Shown here one piece after another: positions 11,480-23,990 of a DNA stretch of 64,000 bases. The translations under genes and the position numbers were made by a program. This DNA is from Branchiostoma belcheri (taxonomy: Eukaryota > Chordata > Leptocardii > Amphioxiformes > Branchiostomatidae), in contig NW_017803157.1 in assembly GCF_001625305.1 (NCBI RefSeq), positions 1,419,376 to 1,483,375 on the forward strand. Reading direction: 5' to 3'. The notes under the pieces were generated by a model. The model had not been told where the DNA came from, searched no databases, and was given only the letters and a program-made list of their open reading frames with translations. Positions within the stretch are counted from its first letter, which is position 1. Each line of letters begins with the position of its first letter.

Positions 11480-14400
11480 TTATGAACAGCGGCTTATCCG
11501 GGATTGTGCGGTCGATGCTGAACCCTTCCCGTCCTTTCTGGAAAACAGCGACTTAAAAGCATCGCGAAAGTTGGGGTTGAAGTAGCCGTATATGATCGGA
11601 TTCACCGAACTGTTAAAGTATGACAGCCAATGGGCAATGGGAAAGATGTAGATGTACATGATCTGTTTCTGGACGTCAGTCAACTGGACAACAAAGTCAT
11701 TCAGCAACAGGGTGGTGTGGAGAGGCAACCAGAATAAGGCGAATACAACCACTACCACTATCAACATCTTCACGACCTTCCTCTTCTTCTGTAAGGCGAT
11801 GTTCTGGGCCTCCATCGACGCTTTCTGTCCCCCTGGCGTGGCCTTGAACCAGATCCGATGTCCGATGAGGACGTAGAGGACCAGGATGATGCCGAGGGGA
11901 ACCAGGTAGCACAGAACGAACAGCGACAGGCTGTAGTACTTACTGACGTCTACACCCGGGAACTGCTCCTGACAGTGGTGGACCAGGTACACCACGTTCC
12001 CTACCTGGTCTGGGTACTCCTTGTCGTGGTTGAAGATGATGAGTGGCAGACTGATGGACACGGCAAACACCCAGATAGCGGTGATGGCCTTCGCCATTTG
12101 GCTCACGGTCAGCTTCGGCTTCATCGGAAGGACAACGGCGTAGAATCTGTGAAAAAGACATTTACCTTGATATTAAGCTCCTGTCCCACATTCGAAACCT
12201 TCCTCCGACTATCCGACCTCCGACAACCATGGTTGGCTAACGTTCGGAAGCAGTCTGACCATATTTAGGCCAATTCTACCTTACTGTAGGAATCACATCG
12301 CATTTGAATTTAATTTGAGTCAAAATTACCCCCCCCCCAACAAAAAAAAAACTACTTAACTACTTAAAACCAGCCAACCACCAACCAACCATAGTCTAGT
12401 CAAACTTCTGGTTCACACCCGAATGATTTAAAAATTTTGTCACATTCGTCAGGAAGGTCCCCTTAGGCTCTTTGAGTTCAACCAATTACCACTGACAGAT
12501 CGTACTCTCACCTGTCTACTGCAATAGCCAGTAGAGTGAAGACCGAGGCTATCACAGAAGTAGTCTGCATGAAGGGAACCAAGCGGCACATGGCGTCACC
12601 GAACGGCCAACCTACAGGGGAAATGACAAAACATACTCTGATTCTGTAAATAATTTCATCCGGTTGGTTAATCATTGAATATCAAAGTTCTTTGTTCAAA
12701 ACAAATTGTGCCGACGTTTTGATGACTGTTTGCTACCTTCATCAGGGTAATTATGATTGGTTCACTGTGCACTGAAGCAATAGGTGTTACTGGTTTACTG
12801 TGCACTGAAGCCGCTAACAGTAAACCAGTCATTACAGCCTCAATGAAAATAACAGGCGATCTTCGAGATGTCAACTCTAACAAGTGGTTGATATTCATGC
12901 GCCGATTCGTTAATTATATATCGGCCACATAGAATATACTCTTTTCAAGAGTATCTACATGTACCTGGAAAACTCAATATATGTAGACCGAGGGCGTAAG
13001 AAACAGCTTGGGTGGTAGATAGATCACGCGTGCACGTCGAATGATAAGTTTTCGCGCACTTTCATCATCATTATGAACGGGCGGTAATGATAGCCATGTT
13101 GCGTTTTCAAGGTTACTACGTATATAAATAGATTGTAGTTATCTACAGATGATTGGGTTTAACTGAGCAAGTGTCAGATGAAAACTGGTTTCGCATTCCC
13201 AAAGGCGGAATTTGCACTGAAAGGAAAAGCTGATAATAGCCTGAGCAACGAGGTGTCAATCAGACCATATTCAACCTATCAGATTACTTTTTCTTCAACC
13301 AGGACTCGCAATACCGTCTTTAGACCTAACTTTGTATCGGTAGTCTGACCTTCAGAGGAAATTGCTTGAACCTGTTCGCGGAGAAAAGCTTAGATCTGAG
13401 GCCTCTCAAACAGGCAGGCAAATTGCACTTTTCGACCGCAAATCTAATTTTGATTGGAAATCTCTTATAATATAGTTGAACTTGACTTGCCCTTCAATTA
13501 CATTAAGGTTAAGGGTAAGGTTAAGATCATGCATACAAGGTGCTGTTAGGCCAAGGCTAAACTTCAGCATACGAGGTGCAACTCTATCTTTCTGATGTTG
13601 AAGGTATGACAAGAAAATTTCCTGGCAAGACTGTTGTTGGAAATTTGTTTGCTTATCAGACTGTGCAGTGAATGTTGATCGATAGAGTCCCCAACGGCTT
13701 TCAAATTTTTACATTGCGCGGATTAACAAAGATGTCAGTTTAGTATGCGTGTCTGAGTCAAGCCTCTGCAATTCCTTACCTACATAAAGTCAATTAACTA
13801 TATATTCCCCGTGCACTGATATGAGGATTATCAATTAGTGCAGCACCTACAGGACTGACTGGTACTCAGCTCATCAAGGAAGCTTATACATAAAAGGCAA
13901 CCTTTTTTGATTGATGTTACCCGCACATCATTATAAAGTCTACTACATCTCTGTGGGGAATATTAGCCGTAAGTTGGCACTTTATGTAAGCTTTGATCAG
14001 TCAGGCTGTCCATACTTACCCCGCGCTGATCAAACTCCTCGGGACCATGCCTTAAAGGCATCCAGGGCGATATCAGTTTGGCAAAGCTGGATTTTCCAAC
14101 TAAATTTCCTGGTCATTCTTTTAATGTTAAAAGTTGAATATGATATCTGTGAGGCAAAAATGCGTGTCGCTGCTGGAAACGGTTGCTTGTTTTGTATCCT
14201 AGGTTGCATCTAGCTATTTATTGGTGGTACCCAGCTTGTTTGTGGGCTAGCTATAGTTATTTCAAGCACAGCAGTAACTGTCAAATGTCAATAGATGAAT
14301 TTCCTTATCCAGATTTTTTTTCTGCCTTGAATTGTATTGTATGGGTACGGTGGCTCGAATTGAGTATCAAACTGGAAGATTCCAGAAAATATCTGTTGAC

Positions 14401-14894
14401 CAAAGGGTTTGCCCATTTCAGTCACCCATTCTATTACTACTAGTACTGCTGCTGCTACTATTATTCCTTCTACTTCTGCTGCTTCCACTACTGATAGTTG
14501 GTATGCTACTGATACTGATACTGATAGTTGCTACTGACACTGCTACTGCTGTTGCTACTACTACAAGGCCCGAAAGACACTTACCAAGGACGATGTTGTC
14601 CACCAGTGTGAAGGGCATACAGAAGATCCCCACCAGGAGGTCACTCACGGCCAAGTTCAGGATGAAGTAGTTGGTCACCGTGCGCATGCGCGGGATCTTG
14701 ATGACGACGAAGCACACCAGGGTGTTGCCGACCAGACAGAGGGCGAAGATGAGGAAGTACGACACGCCAAATAAGGCGATAACCGGGACCGACTGTTTCA
14801 GACGTGTGGCCGTGGATATCGTCCAGTTCACGTCAGCAGTTTGGTTGCTGTCGGACCGGGTGGAATTATCTAAGAATTCGAAGATGTCGGCCAT
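11480..14894 (-). CDS. neuropeptide FF receptor-like GPCR, 3 exons, 358 aa
   Basis: This is a rhodopsin-class peptide receptor of the plasma membrane, best placed in the NPFF receptor group. Exons: 14894-14585, 12611-12512, 12146-11480 (stop included); 1077 nt, closing in frame with GT-AG junctions. The N-terminus has three N-glycosylation sites (NST, NQT, NWT) and no signal peptide. Hallmarks: LVGNTLVC (TM1), [20 protein letters not shown] (TM2), GWPFGDAMC with the TM3 cysteine, IAVDRF (DRF instead of DRY), an extracellular-loop-2 cysteine (VHHCQEQFP), FALFWLPLH (TM6, with Phe where CWxP has Cys) and [14 protein letters not shown] (TM7). The phrases '[11 protein letters not shown]', 'WPFG' and '[10 protein letters not shown]' are typical of NPFFR. 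The start has a good context (A at -3, G at +4). Ligand and G-protein partner cannot be read from sequence; RFamide peptides are the family expectation. Confidence 0.9.
12172..12480. mobile_element. MITE family A copy filling intron 2 of the GPCR gene
   Basis: The sequence begins 'taagctcctgtcccacattcg' and carries the family's 'ccaaccatggttgg' core and poly-C stretch. It occupies most of the 365-bp intron between the second and third coding exons. The far terminus is eroded. Confidence 0.55.
12640..12860. repeat. family Q retroelement-like repeat in intron 1
   Basis: It matches 34805-35015 in the same order: 'gtaaataattt.atc.ggt', 'caaagttctttgttca', 'gacgttttgatga', 'cttcatcaggg.aatt' and then a minisatellite-like 'ttcactgtgcactgaag' unit. 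The complement reads as a 'gatgaaggtag...aaacgtcgg...gaataaag' end, which resembles Penelope-like 3' regions. The element class is inference. Confidence 0.5.
14430..14570. repeat. trinucleotide-rich low-complexity tract next to a splice donor
   Basis: Diverged CTA/CTG repeats run from about 14430 to 14563. They lie in the first intron of the NPFFR-like gene, immediately downstream (minus strand) of the exon 1 donor at 14584. The tract reads through as a Ser/Ile-rich frame, which should not be taken as protein. Confidence 0.7.
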
Positions 14895-16124
14895 CTTTCA
14901 AATCAAAATATGACTATATGGTATTACGAAACGTATCTGGGCTGCAGGCGTTAATTTTGGGGAATGTTTTGATTGTTGTCAAATGATTAGGTTTTGATTT
15001 TGAAATGGATAGCGTTTGTCAGATTGCCCAACATTGTAGCTTCATATTGGATGTCCACGAAAGTAGCTGGAAGAGAGAAGAACACACATATCATTTATTG
15101 AGATATACCATGGTTCGATAAGATGCTGACATTGGTGTCATAGCCATCATATATATATGCTGACTGGTTGAGCCTGGAGGTGCATGTGTATGTGTATACT
15201 GTGGAATTACATATTCAAATTCCTTTTGCAACCTACAGGTGAAACCACCTAACATGGCGGACGCTGGGAATGCCATAGCCATGTTTCGTGCTCCATCCGT
15301 TTCTGTACTCAAAGTTACCGTCACGAGTGCAATGGCCGACGAGAAGGCAATCCTTCAACGCTTTCTTAATCTGAGGATTTCTTTTAGGTTTCGCTGCTGG
15401 GAATCATTGCTGAAACTTAAGCTAGCTTCATTGTCGCACGCTCAAGATTCCTGGTCTCCTTCATCAATCAAAGAATGGCTCGAGCAGCCTCAAGAGCAGT
15501 CATAAGGGCATGTGGGAAATACATGGTACGTGTTCTGTAACGCAGCCTTGTGACATGTAATTAAAGGTCTGCCCAAAGGCGAGCCAAAATGCTTCAATTA
15601 CTGTGGTTAGCACCGGTGTTCGTGCCTGGCCCCTTATGGCTGGGCTGTAGATCAAGTGCAATCACTCACCCGCAAACTACGGAGGATCTCCTAGAGACAC
15701 CATTATTTGCATTAAAAGTTTCGTGATCACATTTTATCACCTCTCTATTACATTTATTGGTTCGAATTCTGTGTAAGATACTAAATAAACAATAGCCACG
15801 GGAGCAGGCCATAAACTACGGTGGTATAACCGTAAACTAAACGATGCTCACAGCGCGTCTGCAATAAATAATGAAAGAAAAGCACCATGCTTGATGTTCT
15901 TTTTTGCAGTCCCAATTAAACATCTTCTGTGATGAACGGCTGTACGTGTATACTGCCTATCTACGCCTCTGTCTAACAGCAGAAATGTACTATACCGGTA
16001 AGCAGTTACTCAGGAGTCTCCCAACACATGTTGATGGCATGAAATGAATGCAAGCATTAAGGCAAAGAAGCATGAAACAAACTACTATGTACAAAATACC
16101 AGCTCAAGGAAAAACAGGGAATAG
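14895..16124. other. 5' flank of the NPFFR-like gene
   Basis: This is the upstream (minus-strand) region of the receptor gene. A polypyrimidine-poor AG lies directly before the ATG, so a separate 5' UTR exon is possible but not shown. The open frames around 15.1-15.5 kb carry no recognisable domain. No TATA box is evident. Confidence 0.35.
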
Positions 16125-16340
16125 CCATGCCTCCAATTGCCAGAGTTATCAACCAAGGATTTAGGTGTCCAAAAACTCATTCTATCCTAGAACTATCGCA
16201 GAGTGGAACTCGATGCCACCAAGTACGGTAGGGGCATTATCACTAGATAGCTTTCAACAATGTTTACAGTTAGATGTTCAAAGGCTAGGCGTAACAAGTC
16301 GTTCGGTGTCAGTAGCCAGCTGTCGCCGAATACCGACCAA
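16125..16340 (+). pseudogene. LINE 3' end (RT C-terminal tail), family L1x
   Basis: The plus strand carries the typical terminal peptide of non-LTR ORF2 proteins: 'RVINQGFRCPK', a one-base shift, then NSFYPRTIAEWNSMPPSTVG and LDSFQQCLQLD. The same 3' end occurs on the minus strand at 61190-61405 with near-identical words ('gagtggaactc', 'ccaccaagtac', 'gttagatgtt.aaaggctagg.gtaacaa'). It is a 5'-truncated, frame-broken copy. 'L1x' is only a local label. Confidence 0.7.
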
Positions 16341-16422
16341 CCTCAGCCGACCTTTCTCTCTCTAATCCTTACCATGGTTGGGGAAGTTCGACAGTGATCG
16401 GGAGGCCAAGTTCGGCTCTGGG
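16341..16422. mobile_element. MITE family A end, interrupted by a nested insertion
   Basis: It contains 'ccttaccatggttgggg' and 'gatcgggaggccaagttcggctctggg', the terminal part of family A. The sequence is then broken at 16423 by another element and seems to resume at 16685 with 'gctttacaggggc'. Confidence 0.5.
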
Positions 16423-16675
16423 AGCACGTCGGCAGAACGTACTGCACCTGCGCGAAACCCGTAATGTATTATACATAGCACTTCGGCAGAACGTCTCATA
16501 TAAGGTTGTATTCGCTCATATAAGGTTAACATCTCGTCTGTAGTTTCCAAATGTTATGTTGGAAAAGATATCCTCTGCAACAGGCAAAATTCCAATGCAA
16601 CGTTGACCAAAAATCCACCGAAAAGCGTGAAAATGTAGGGTTCTGCGCAGGCGCAGTACGTTCTGCCGACGTGCT
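16423..16675. mobile_element. MITE family B, complete, with 31-bp TIRs and 9-bp TSD
   Basis: The left end starts AGCACGTCGGCAGAACGTAC. The right end is its complement, with a single mismatch over about 31 bases. The element is 253 bp and non-coding. The nine bases ggctctggg occur directly on both sides (16414-16422 and 16676-16684), which is a clean target-site duplication. A 9-bp duplication suits Mutator-like (MULE) mobilisation; hAT elements (8 bp) are the alternative. A truncated relative lies at 60290-60515. Confidence 0.8.
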
Positions 16676-16684
16676 GGCTCTGGG

Positions 16685-19600
16685 GCTTTACAGGGGCTCT
16701 TCGTCACCTTCCGTTTACCATCCCCAAGTGTACCAACACGAACACCATCAGCATGGTTATCACGTCCGCAAGATTCGGGCATGTCTACCCGACGGACAAA
16801 GGTGAAAATTGATGTCACCGAAAGTTGCCGTAACGACTACCCTGAACGATAACAAGTACACTTTTCCACTGAACCTGTCACTTCATCACCAACTCCCGAG
16901 GACTTACGTTAATGGACTACATAAGGAACTACGGTGCCCTGGGGTGCGTGGGTCGTGAGGTCACCAGAGGTTCTTACAAGTTCCAACAAAAGGACAGCCG
17001 CTTATAGCATTACAGTGCACTTTCCCTCACTATCGATTTGCGGCATTTTCAAAAGATACGGCTAAAACCCTAATCATAAGATACAGATAGAATTAAATGA
17101 CAAGAGGAAGGTGACAGGTGACTTTGTTGTGGGAACGCTTCGAGGCTCTATCATTCCATTAAGATCTACACCAGTAATGCCTTTGTCGACCCACCGGTAC
17201 TTTATGTCAGCCACCGTAATGCTGCTATTACCACCATCGGGTGGGTTCTCCACGTCCATTGTTACTGCCACGGGAATTGTTTACCACGAGAAAAATGGGA
17301 AAGCTTTCTACCAAACTCCACACGGTGCGGTATAAGGTTTGTGGGCGGTTTTATAACGATGTAGTCAACAGATGTTACAAGCTGCGGCCAACCACTGTGG
17401 CGTTTAAGTAGCGTTTTGAGAACCCATACAACTTAGATTCAGTAACACGTATACAGAGTAAGGAAAATGCTTTGTGTCTATCAATGATATTCCTGAATGA
17501 AATTATGGACATAGAACAAGCTTCCTTACCTACATGGCTTGACGGCTAAGTTTTATGACGCAGCCTGTACCTTAGCTCTGAGCATTATAGTATACATGTA
17601 CATACTTACTAGTAGGAACTTTTAGTTTAAATTTACTCACAAAGTTCGCAGGGACGTTTCATGACTAAACCTCGCCTACACCCTCGCCTACACCTCAAAC
17701 TTTCCAACATGTTTTGGCAAGCAAGGTTGTAATCCTTCTTCAGTTTCAACTTGAAAGGAAATATAATGATCTAGCTTTTACGTAGATAGGCATGAGGCAC
17801 GCATAGAGGTATCGATGCGGAATGACACTGAGCTGAGGGCTAGGTGGGGCAGGGCAATTGCAAGGTGAGGCGTCAGGTAAGGTAAGGTCGTGGCAGGTGA
17901 ATGTCAATAGTGGATAGGCATAGCTCTATGATAAAACGTTGGCATAGATTCAAAAGGCTAAAGGCTACACTCTTTCTCTTCTGTCCTTCACTTTCATGGA
18001 AGGTCAACATGTTACGTATACATGTCAATCCCAATGATCGAGTCTGTTGTCTTTGATATTGCCCGTGTTCAGATTAGCATGGTCGCAAAAGCCAGTTAGC
18101 GTAGCCTATGACTTTTTCCTTGCATGTCATTGAAAAACAGCACTGATGTCCTTGCTCTTTGATGCGAAAACTCATGTTCATCCATATTATAACCTTAGAG
18201 GGAAAACACAGGCATACAATTCTCGTGAGGGTTTTCGTTCTGGTCAGTGATAGATAGCCAGCCATCAAGAACAGGTCGTTTCAACCATTAGGCAGAAAGG
18301 TCACTTAGTCTACGTGAGATTTCACGGTGTTGAGCTATGGTTTATGGTTTTCTTCGTGACGACCAGATGCTGTCGACATTTCGTTTCATTTTTAAGTAGG
18401 GCGGCCGTGAGGACAGACTGGGGGAGGCCAATTCCTTCCTGTCAAAGTTGAGAGGATTACAGATTTCTGCGGAATGACGTCCGAGAAAAGTAAAAGGGGA
18501 AGGGATGAAACCGAGAGAAAATCCATAGTCTGGCAACGCAGATGGAAACAACAATGTTTGATTTGCGTCAGTGCTGGGAAGGTTAGTTCAGCGTCAGCTG
18601 CAGTGAATCTAAATTAGAATGAACACAGTATTGGATCTTCTATCTTTTTATCACTTTAGAATGGCAGAAACTTCATATGACCTTTTCATTTGTTGTTTAT
18701 CCGTTGCTGACACGACGAGTGTTGACGTCGAAAAAGGTTAAAAGAAGGATCACGACGTGCATTGTAAGATATTGCTTCTTACGTGGAGAGCATGCTGCAC
18801 GTGAAGAGTTTAATAAACCCATGAGGTGGAGTTAACAATATTCTTTCAAAGTAAAAAAAAATGAGCCGCTCTTCTTGGGTCGTGAGGGGTGTGTTCTGCC
18901 ACGCGTCGTGTCGGCAACAGGGAGCCGGAAATTTGATTTCTGGAGGGACATCTTAATAACAACAACCCATTGAACTTTCTATTTGGCAGTGGGAACAGAT
19001 CTGAATATCAATTGAAGTCCCTGATATTTGACTTGCATATATTGTAGACTGGCTAGCCATTCATCTTGTTTGCTGAAACATTGTGGAAAAATTATAGTCA
19101 ATATCCAGGCATTTTGTTTCAAATCATTATTAAATCTTACGGGTAGCTAATTCAGTACACTCAGTACACCTGTTTCCCGGCAAAAGCGAACGAAAAACGA
19201 ATAGCGATATGCCAGTGCTTTTCCGCACAGGATTACAGGTTTCTCTGTAATTATCAAACGCAAACCGTAGAATCACTCCCCTTAGAAGGCTATATTTCTT
19301 TCAAACTCCCAGAAGCCATTGTGCTTGAAAATTAAATGTTTTCCATTTATTGAAGTTGAGACGAAAGAAGCAATCTGTTCCACCTCGAAGTGCGGGGGCA
19401 AGATTTCACCAATAATCCATCTCAATGATGCAGACAGCATCAACGGCAAGAAAAGGTTTAATCTTGGTATTGAGAAAGATACGGCTGAACCGCGTCCTTG
19501 GAATGTTCTCCCTTGACCTTCTGTGCTGCCCTTTCAATCCGATTACGGATAGCGGCAGACAATCCCTTCAGAAATCCGATATTGAGTGTTAAGGAAGACA

Positions 19601-20099
19601 CTCGCGAAGAAACTCCGGATCTGCGGAAGTGCAGCTGTGTGGGAAGACACACCAGCTGCATGATCTAACACGACCTTATGGGTTGACACCGGTGCAAAAT
19701 TGCTTAAAACGCTCTTCCCATGCCCATAAGTCTGCTTCGCAAAGACACGCAAGATCGATCACCTTCACGCCAACGCCATGTATTGTAACACATGAAGCAA
19801 GAAAGATTGCCATATCATTCCATTGAAGTGAGGCTAAACTGCAACATCGTGTATAGCATATATGTTGACCCTAAGAATGTATATTAACTCTTTCAGGGCC
19901 ATATGAAGTTGGAGAATACGATAAAAGCAAAGCTCTCAAGAGTTAAGTCAAAGCAACTCTGAATAACGAATTCAAGTAAGACGATACAAGACCCTTCGGT
20001 CTAAGTACCAATTTATGTAATACAGAAAAAGGTTGCAGAAAGAAACTATTTCCAGATCACAGAATCGGTCTTGCTAAGCTATACACTACTCTTATTTCT
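16685..20099. other. intergenic, no recognised gene
   Basis: A stretch at 17074-17271 is open on both strands, and its minus-strand reading (starting MAVTMDVENPPDGGNSS) looks mildly protein-like. No family, splice site or partner exon is recognised. The remainder shows AT-rich non-coding sequence with stops in all frames. Confidence 0.35.
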
Positions 20100-20718
20100 A
20101 ATATATTTCGAATAATTTAACCACAAGAATGTACTGCCTTCGAGCAAGGTAATCAGTTTATCTTGGACAAGAATGAAACTTGATGATACCACAAAATTAA
20201 GTTTACACTGTCTACATGACAGATGCTTTAAGTACCTGTGCATTAATCAACGCTACATACAGACTTCCCCTTTATGTCTCTGTGGTCTAGAAGATTAAGA
20301 GGGATGAAATTCAATCTTGGGATTTTCTCCCATGCGTCTCTATTTAACTACAGCATAACGTAATTCCTTTCTGGCGTCGCCTGATTACGGCATGCGATCC
20401 GATAACGTTAATGAGATAATTGTAGAAAAGAATTAATGATTAAGGCCTAATGAATCAGAAAAATTCCTATTTCTTATGAAACTTGACAAACCATGTATCA
20501 CTAATTCTATATGCTCGTACATCTATAACTGCGTCAAGAAGCGAGAAGAAGTCGAACAATGTAAATAGTAGATCACATTAGTATGTATAGTTTAGGTTTC
20601 ATTGCTGTATCCTTTTCCTTGTCTATCCATGACCTGTACTTAGCTTGTTAGAGCACAAACGTACAATAAAGGTCTTTCATTCATTCATTCATTCATTCAT
20701 TCATTCATTCATTCATTC
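20100..20718 (+). pseudogene. LINE ORF2 tail with (ATTC)n 3' repeat
   Basis: The plus-strand pieces read QRYIQTSPLCLCGLED, a zinc-knuckle region of LINE ORF2. Further on they read FLMKLDKPCITNSICSYIYN, ending VKKREEVEQCK and a stop near 20570. A typical LINE 3' UTR follows ('gtacaataaaggtctt') and then about ten ATTC units (20680-20718), the microsatellite-style tail on which such LINEs prime. In-frame stops in the middle show that it is dead. Confidence 0.65.
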
Positions 20719-22984
20719 AATAATTAAATGCAAATCAAAATCAAGACCAGGGCTGCGGAGAAACACCGTGAAGTCAAGAGCCATCTGAAACATCATAATT
20801 AATAATAATAGATTGTCAGTCATTGTAATATTAGTATACATAGCAAAGATTCGCTCACCCACGCACAGAGTGGTGGGTGTTAAGATACCCTTTCTAAACT
20901 ATCAGGATGAAAGGAACGGTAAGCACCATGATCACTGTCCAACACGTGTCTGGGCAATAGTTCCCAACGTGACTTATCCATGAAGCCCCAGGGGTTGCCG
21001 TGAGTGAGCGGCGGGGGTGAAGGTTGGAGCGGCATGTAGTAAACGATGTATAACGTCGACTTCATCAATAGAGCATCGTTATCTTCCAGTGACACACGCA
21101 TTCATTTTTCACTATCAGCTTTGCCGTAATTAAAATCCTGAAGGACGCCGAGGCAAATAATGGGATTCCATTTCTTAGAAAAGCGCGCTATGAGTGATGA
21201 TTCCGCAAGTTTCCGCTATCCGTTGATGTAATGCCGAGTTCTGAGGCTTGACAACTTCGCAATCTATCTACCTCATCCTGTCGAGTACTCGAGTTCTTCT
21301 CTAATCTAGACAAATGAGAGCCTACTTTGAGCTTCCTTGAGATTAGTGCGACTTAGATAAAAGAGAAACCCGTCAAATTACTTCTGTCAATCCTCTCTGA
21401 TGTTGCCGGTAGAATTTAAAGATTTTTGCTTCCTTGAAGTTCTGAAGCGTTCTCAAATATGCCAAACGATTACCACAAAACTCTGAGTCACCACTCGCGA
21501 TAACAAGAATTCAGAGATCTCAGACCTCCGTGAAACATGTAGATCCTGTATAATGGTGATTCACCATGGTGTGTAGAATGACGGGGTTGAATATCTTTCA
21601 TGAAATGGTTCAATTTTCATAGATATACTAGAAGTACTGATGTAACATAACACGTTTGCAATCTACTTTTGCAAACCCAATTTTTATCGTGCGAGGAAAA
21701 CAAGAGCAGCTACCAAATGTGAAGGAGATCATGTAACAAAAAAACAGACATGGACACAGACATACACACTCACAGAGAAATACCAACAGCAATATGACCT
21801 TTGTGCTACATCAAAGTTTAAACGGTTCAGTGTACTGAGGATGTAACAGCCATCGTGCCGGTATACCAAAATCGTTCTTATCCATTCGAGGCATTTTATG
21901 TACACAATACCACGGATTCAATACCACCCCCATTACAGTAAGAAATTGTTCAAATTCTTCATACAATATTTTCTTTAACTTCTATAGTAAGGCGATATGT
22001 TTCATGAAACAGTAACGTTCGTAACGTTGTCAGAATGTAGAATATTTATTGGCAATTACATATTACTTCAATGTACACTAAATCATAGCCAACTAAGGTC
22101 GACCTCATTCGAAAAAACTTAACAAAGGACGAAGCAATATAGATGACGTGGCTCTTTTTTTACAAAAACTGTAAAGAAGCACTGTAAAGAAGAAATGGTT
22201 TTGAACATTTGTTCCCTTTATCAATTGTTACTCAATTGCGACCTAAGGTCATGAAACCAAATTGGAAAATCAAGGTGAGCAATGAATTTCCTTCTGAATG
22301 GCTATCAGTGGACACAGCTTGCGTTTTTACAACCTTGGAATGCTCTTCACTCGGACGTAAAAGTGTTTCTCACAAATCAGTTGTTAATGAGGCCATGCTC
22401 ATTTGATTATATATGAATGACATCCGCGCACGCATGAATTTTTTATATTGGAAAACGATACTAATGTCGTAGAATGCCAAAATCAATTTCATAGGAAAAG
22501 AAGAAAATGTGACGAGATAAAAATAAAGAGTCTCTTTTTCGCCATACCATACTCATAAGTGTGTTCAATCATTTGTTCAACCTTCGTGACCAGGTAGATT
22601 TCATGATGAAGGCAACATTTTATTTTATTTGCACGCTCGCATCACTTTTAGAGTTCCCAGAGGATTTTGCCCATCTAACCAAATCAACAGGCCTGGGACT
22701 GACGGGAAATAAAAGATGCCACTTACCATTTATGAAATGAGGGATGGTCAAATGCTAACATGGCCAGAAAGCGTCGAGTGTGTGGCGAGATTGAATCGAA
22801 ATTATCGCCACAAAAGTTCACCCATGAAATACGGGTCCTCTTTAGAGCAGTAACCTTTAAATGGTGAGAGCTATGAGCAAATACCACTTTTCGATTTCTT
22901 AGAAAAACACTTGAGGCGTGCGTCACGATAATGGAAAACATACATCTAACTTCCCTCTTCAGGGATTTAAAGGACGCGGACTTT
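20719..22984. other. intergenic, no recognised feature
   Basis: This is AT-rich sequence with no exon-like stretch, tRNA or clear repeat that I could support. Confidence 0.4.
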
Positions 22985-23990
22985 TTAGACTTACGAGTTT
23001 TAACTCCATTAAAATGGAAATGGTAAGATTGTGAAACGACGACAACATCAAACCTAATCTTGTGGGTGTTGGTTTGTAGTGACTGGATGTAGAATAATCA
23101 TCATCATCATCTACGTACAAATGTACGCCACAATCTAGTGCTTATGTAGAATGGATTTTGGAGAACGAAGTACGGCCATTACCATGGGTGCATTAAATCG
23201 TTTTCGATGGCAAAATCCGCAAAGGGTTGGGCAAAATTTGTGACAGTCATTTCTAGTGACCGAGCTTTTACTGCACCATCGCAATGGAATTGAAATTAAA
23301 AAATAATTTCATACCGGCGTTGTAATGATCAATAAAATCTACCAGCTGTGATTCTTGTTATAGATTAGCTCTTCTCTCTCCAAAATCTGCTGATTGTACA
23401 TGGAGCCCATTTCGTGCATCAGTGAAGCAGGGACAGTTTTTGCCGGCCATCTTGGGACCTCCACACATACACTATTTCTTCGATTGATTCCCTCAATTTG
23501 GGATAAGTGGAAAGTTTAAGGAAAGCAAGGGCTGAAGTTTTGTACTGACAAAATAGGCCGGAGCATCTCCATTTCCTGGTCAGAAGGTGCATGCAAGTCA
23601 ACATGCTGTTCAACGAGTTGTATCTCATGATAGATTGGATACCGTGACCTTACTTCCTTGGGGGTAATAGGCTTCCGTCAAAAGTTATTACATATCTTCA
23701 CCTGCGTAACTTTCGTTTACCTCGATCGTAGTTTGACGCCAGCGTTGGACAAAATAGCATCTACCCGATCTAATGCCCAACCCTTTGAGGATTTTACCAT
23801 CGAAAACGATTTAATGTGCCCATGGTAATGGTTGAACTCCGTTCTCCAAAATCCATTCTAGATAACCACTAGATTGTGGCGTACGTAGATGATGATCATT
23901 ATTATTCTACATCCAGTAATCACAAACCAACACCCACAAGATTAGGTTTAATGTTGGTTTGGAATTAAAACCTATATCAATAGCATCTCT
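22985..23990. mobile_element. 1-kb element with ~180-bp inverted arms
   Basis: The left arm (23050-23233) and right arm (23774-23949) are inverted copies, estimated by eye at about 90% identical. They share 'aacctaatcttgtgggtgtt', 'actggatgtagaata', 'gaatggattttggagaacg', 'ccattaccatggg' and 'ttaaatcgttttcgatgg'. The roughly 540-base centre has no recognisable protein. The arm outer boundaries fade, so 22985 and 23990 are approximate. It is best explained as a foldback-type or long-TIR non-autonomous DNA transposon. Confidence 0.7.

Noticed and set aside
11858-12268. Plus-strand open frame of 136 codons opposite GPCR exon 3
   Set aside because: Antisense shadow of the receptor exon; it runs past the real splice site.
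13486-13535. Telomere-like 'ggttaagggtaaggttaag' stretch
   Set aside because: Only a few imperfect units; too short to call an interstitial telomere.
14332-14670. Leucine-rich plus-strand frame that looks like a membrane protein
   Set aside because: It is made by the CTA/CTG trinucleotide tract and the antisense of exon 1.
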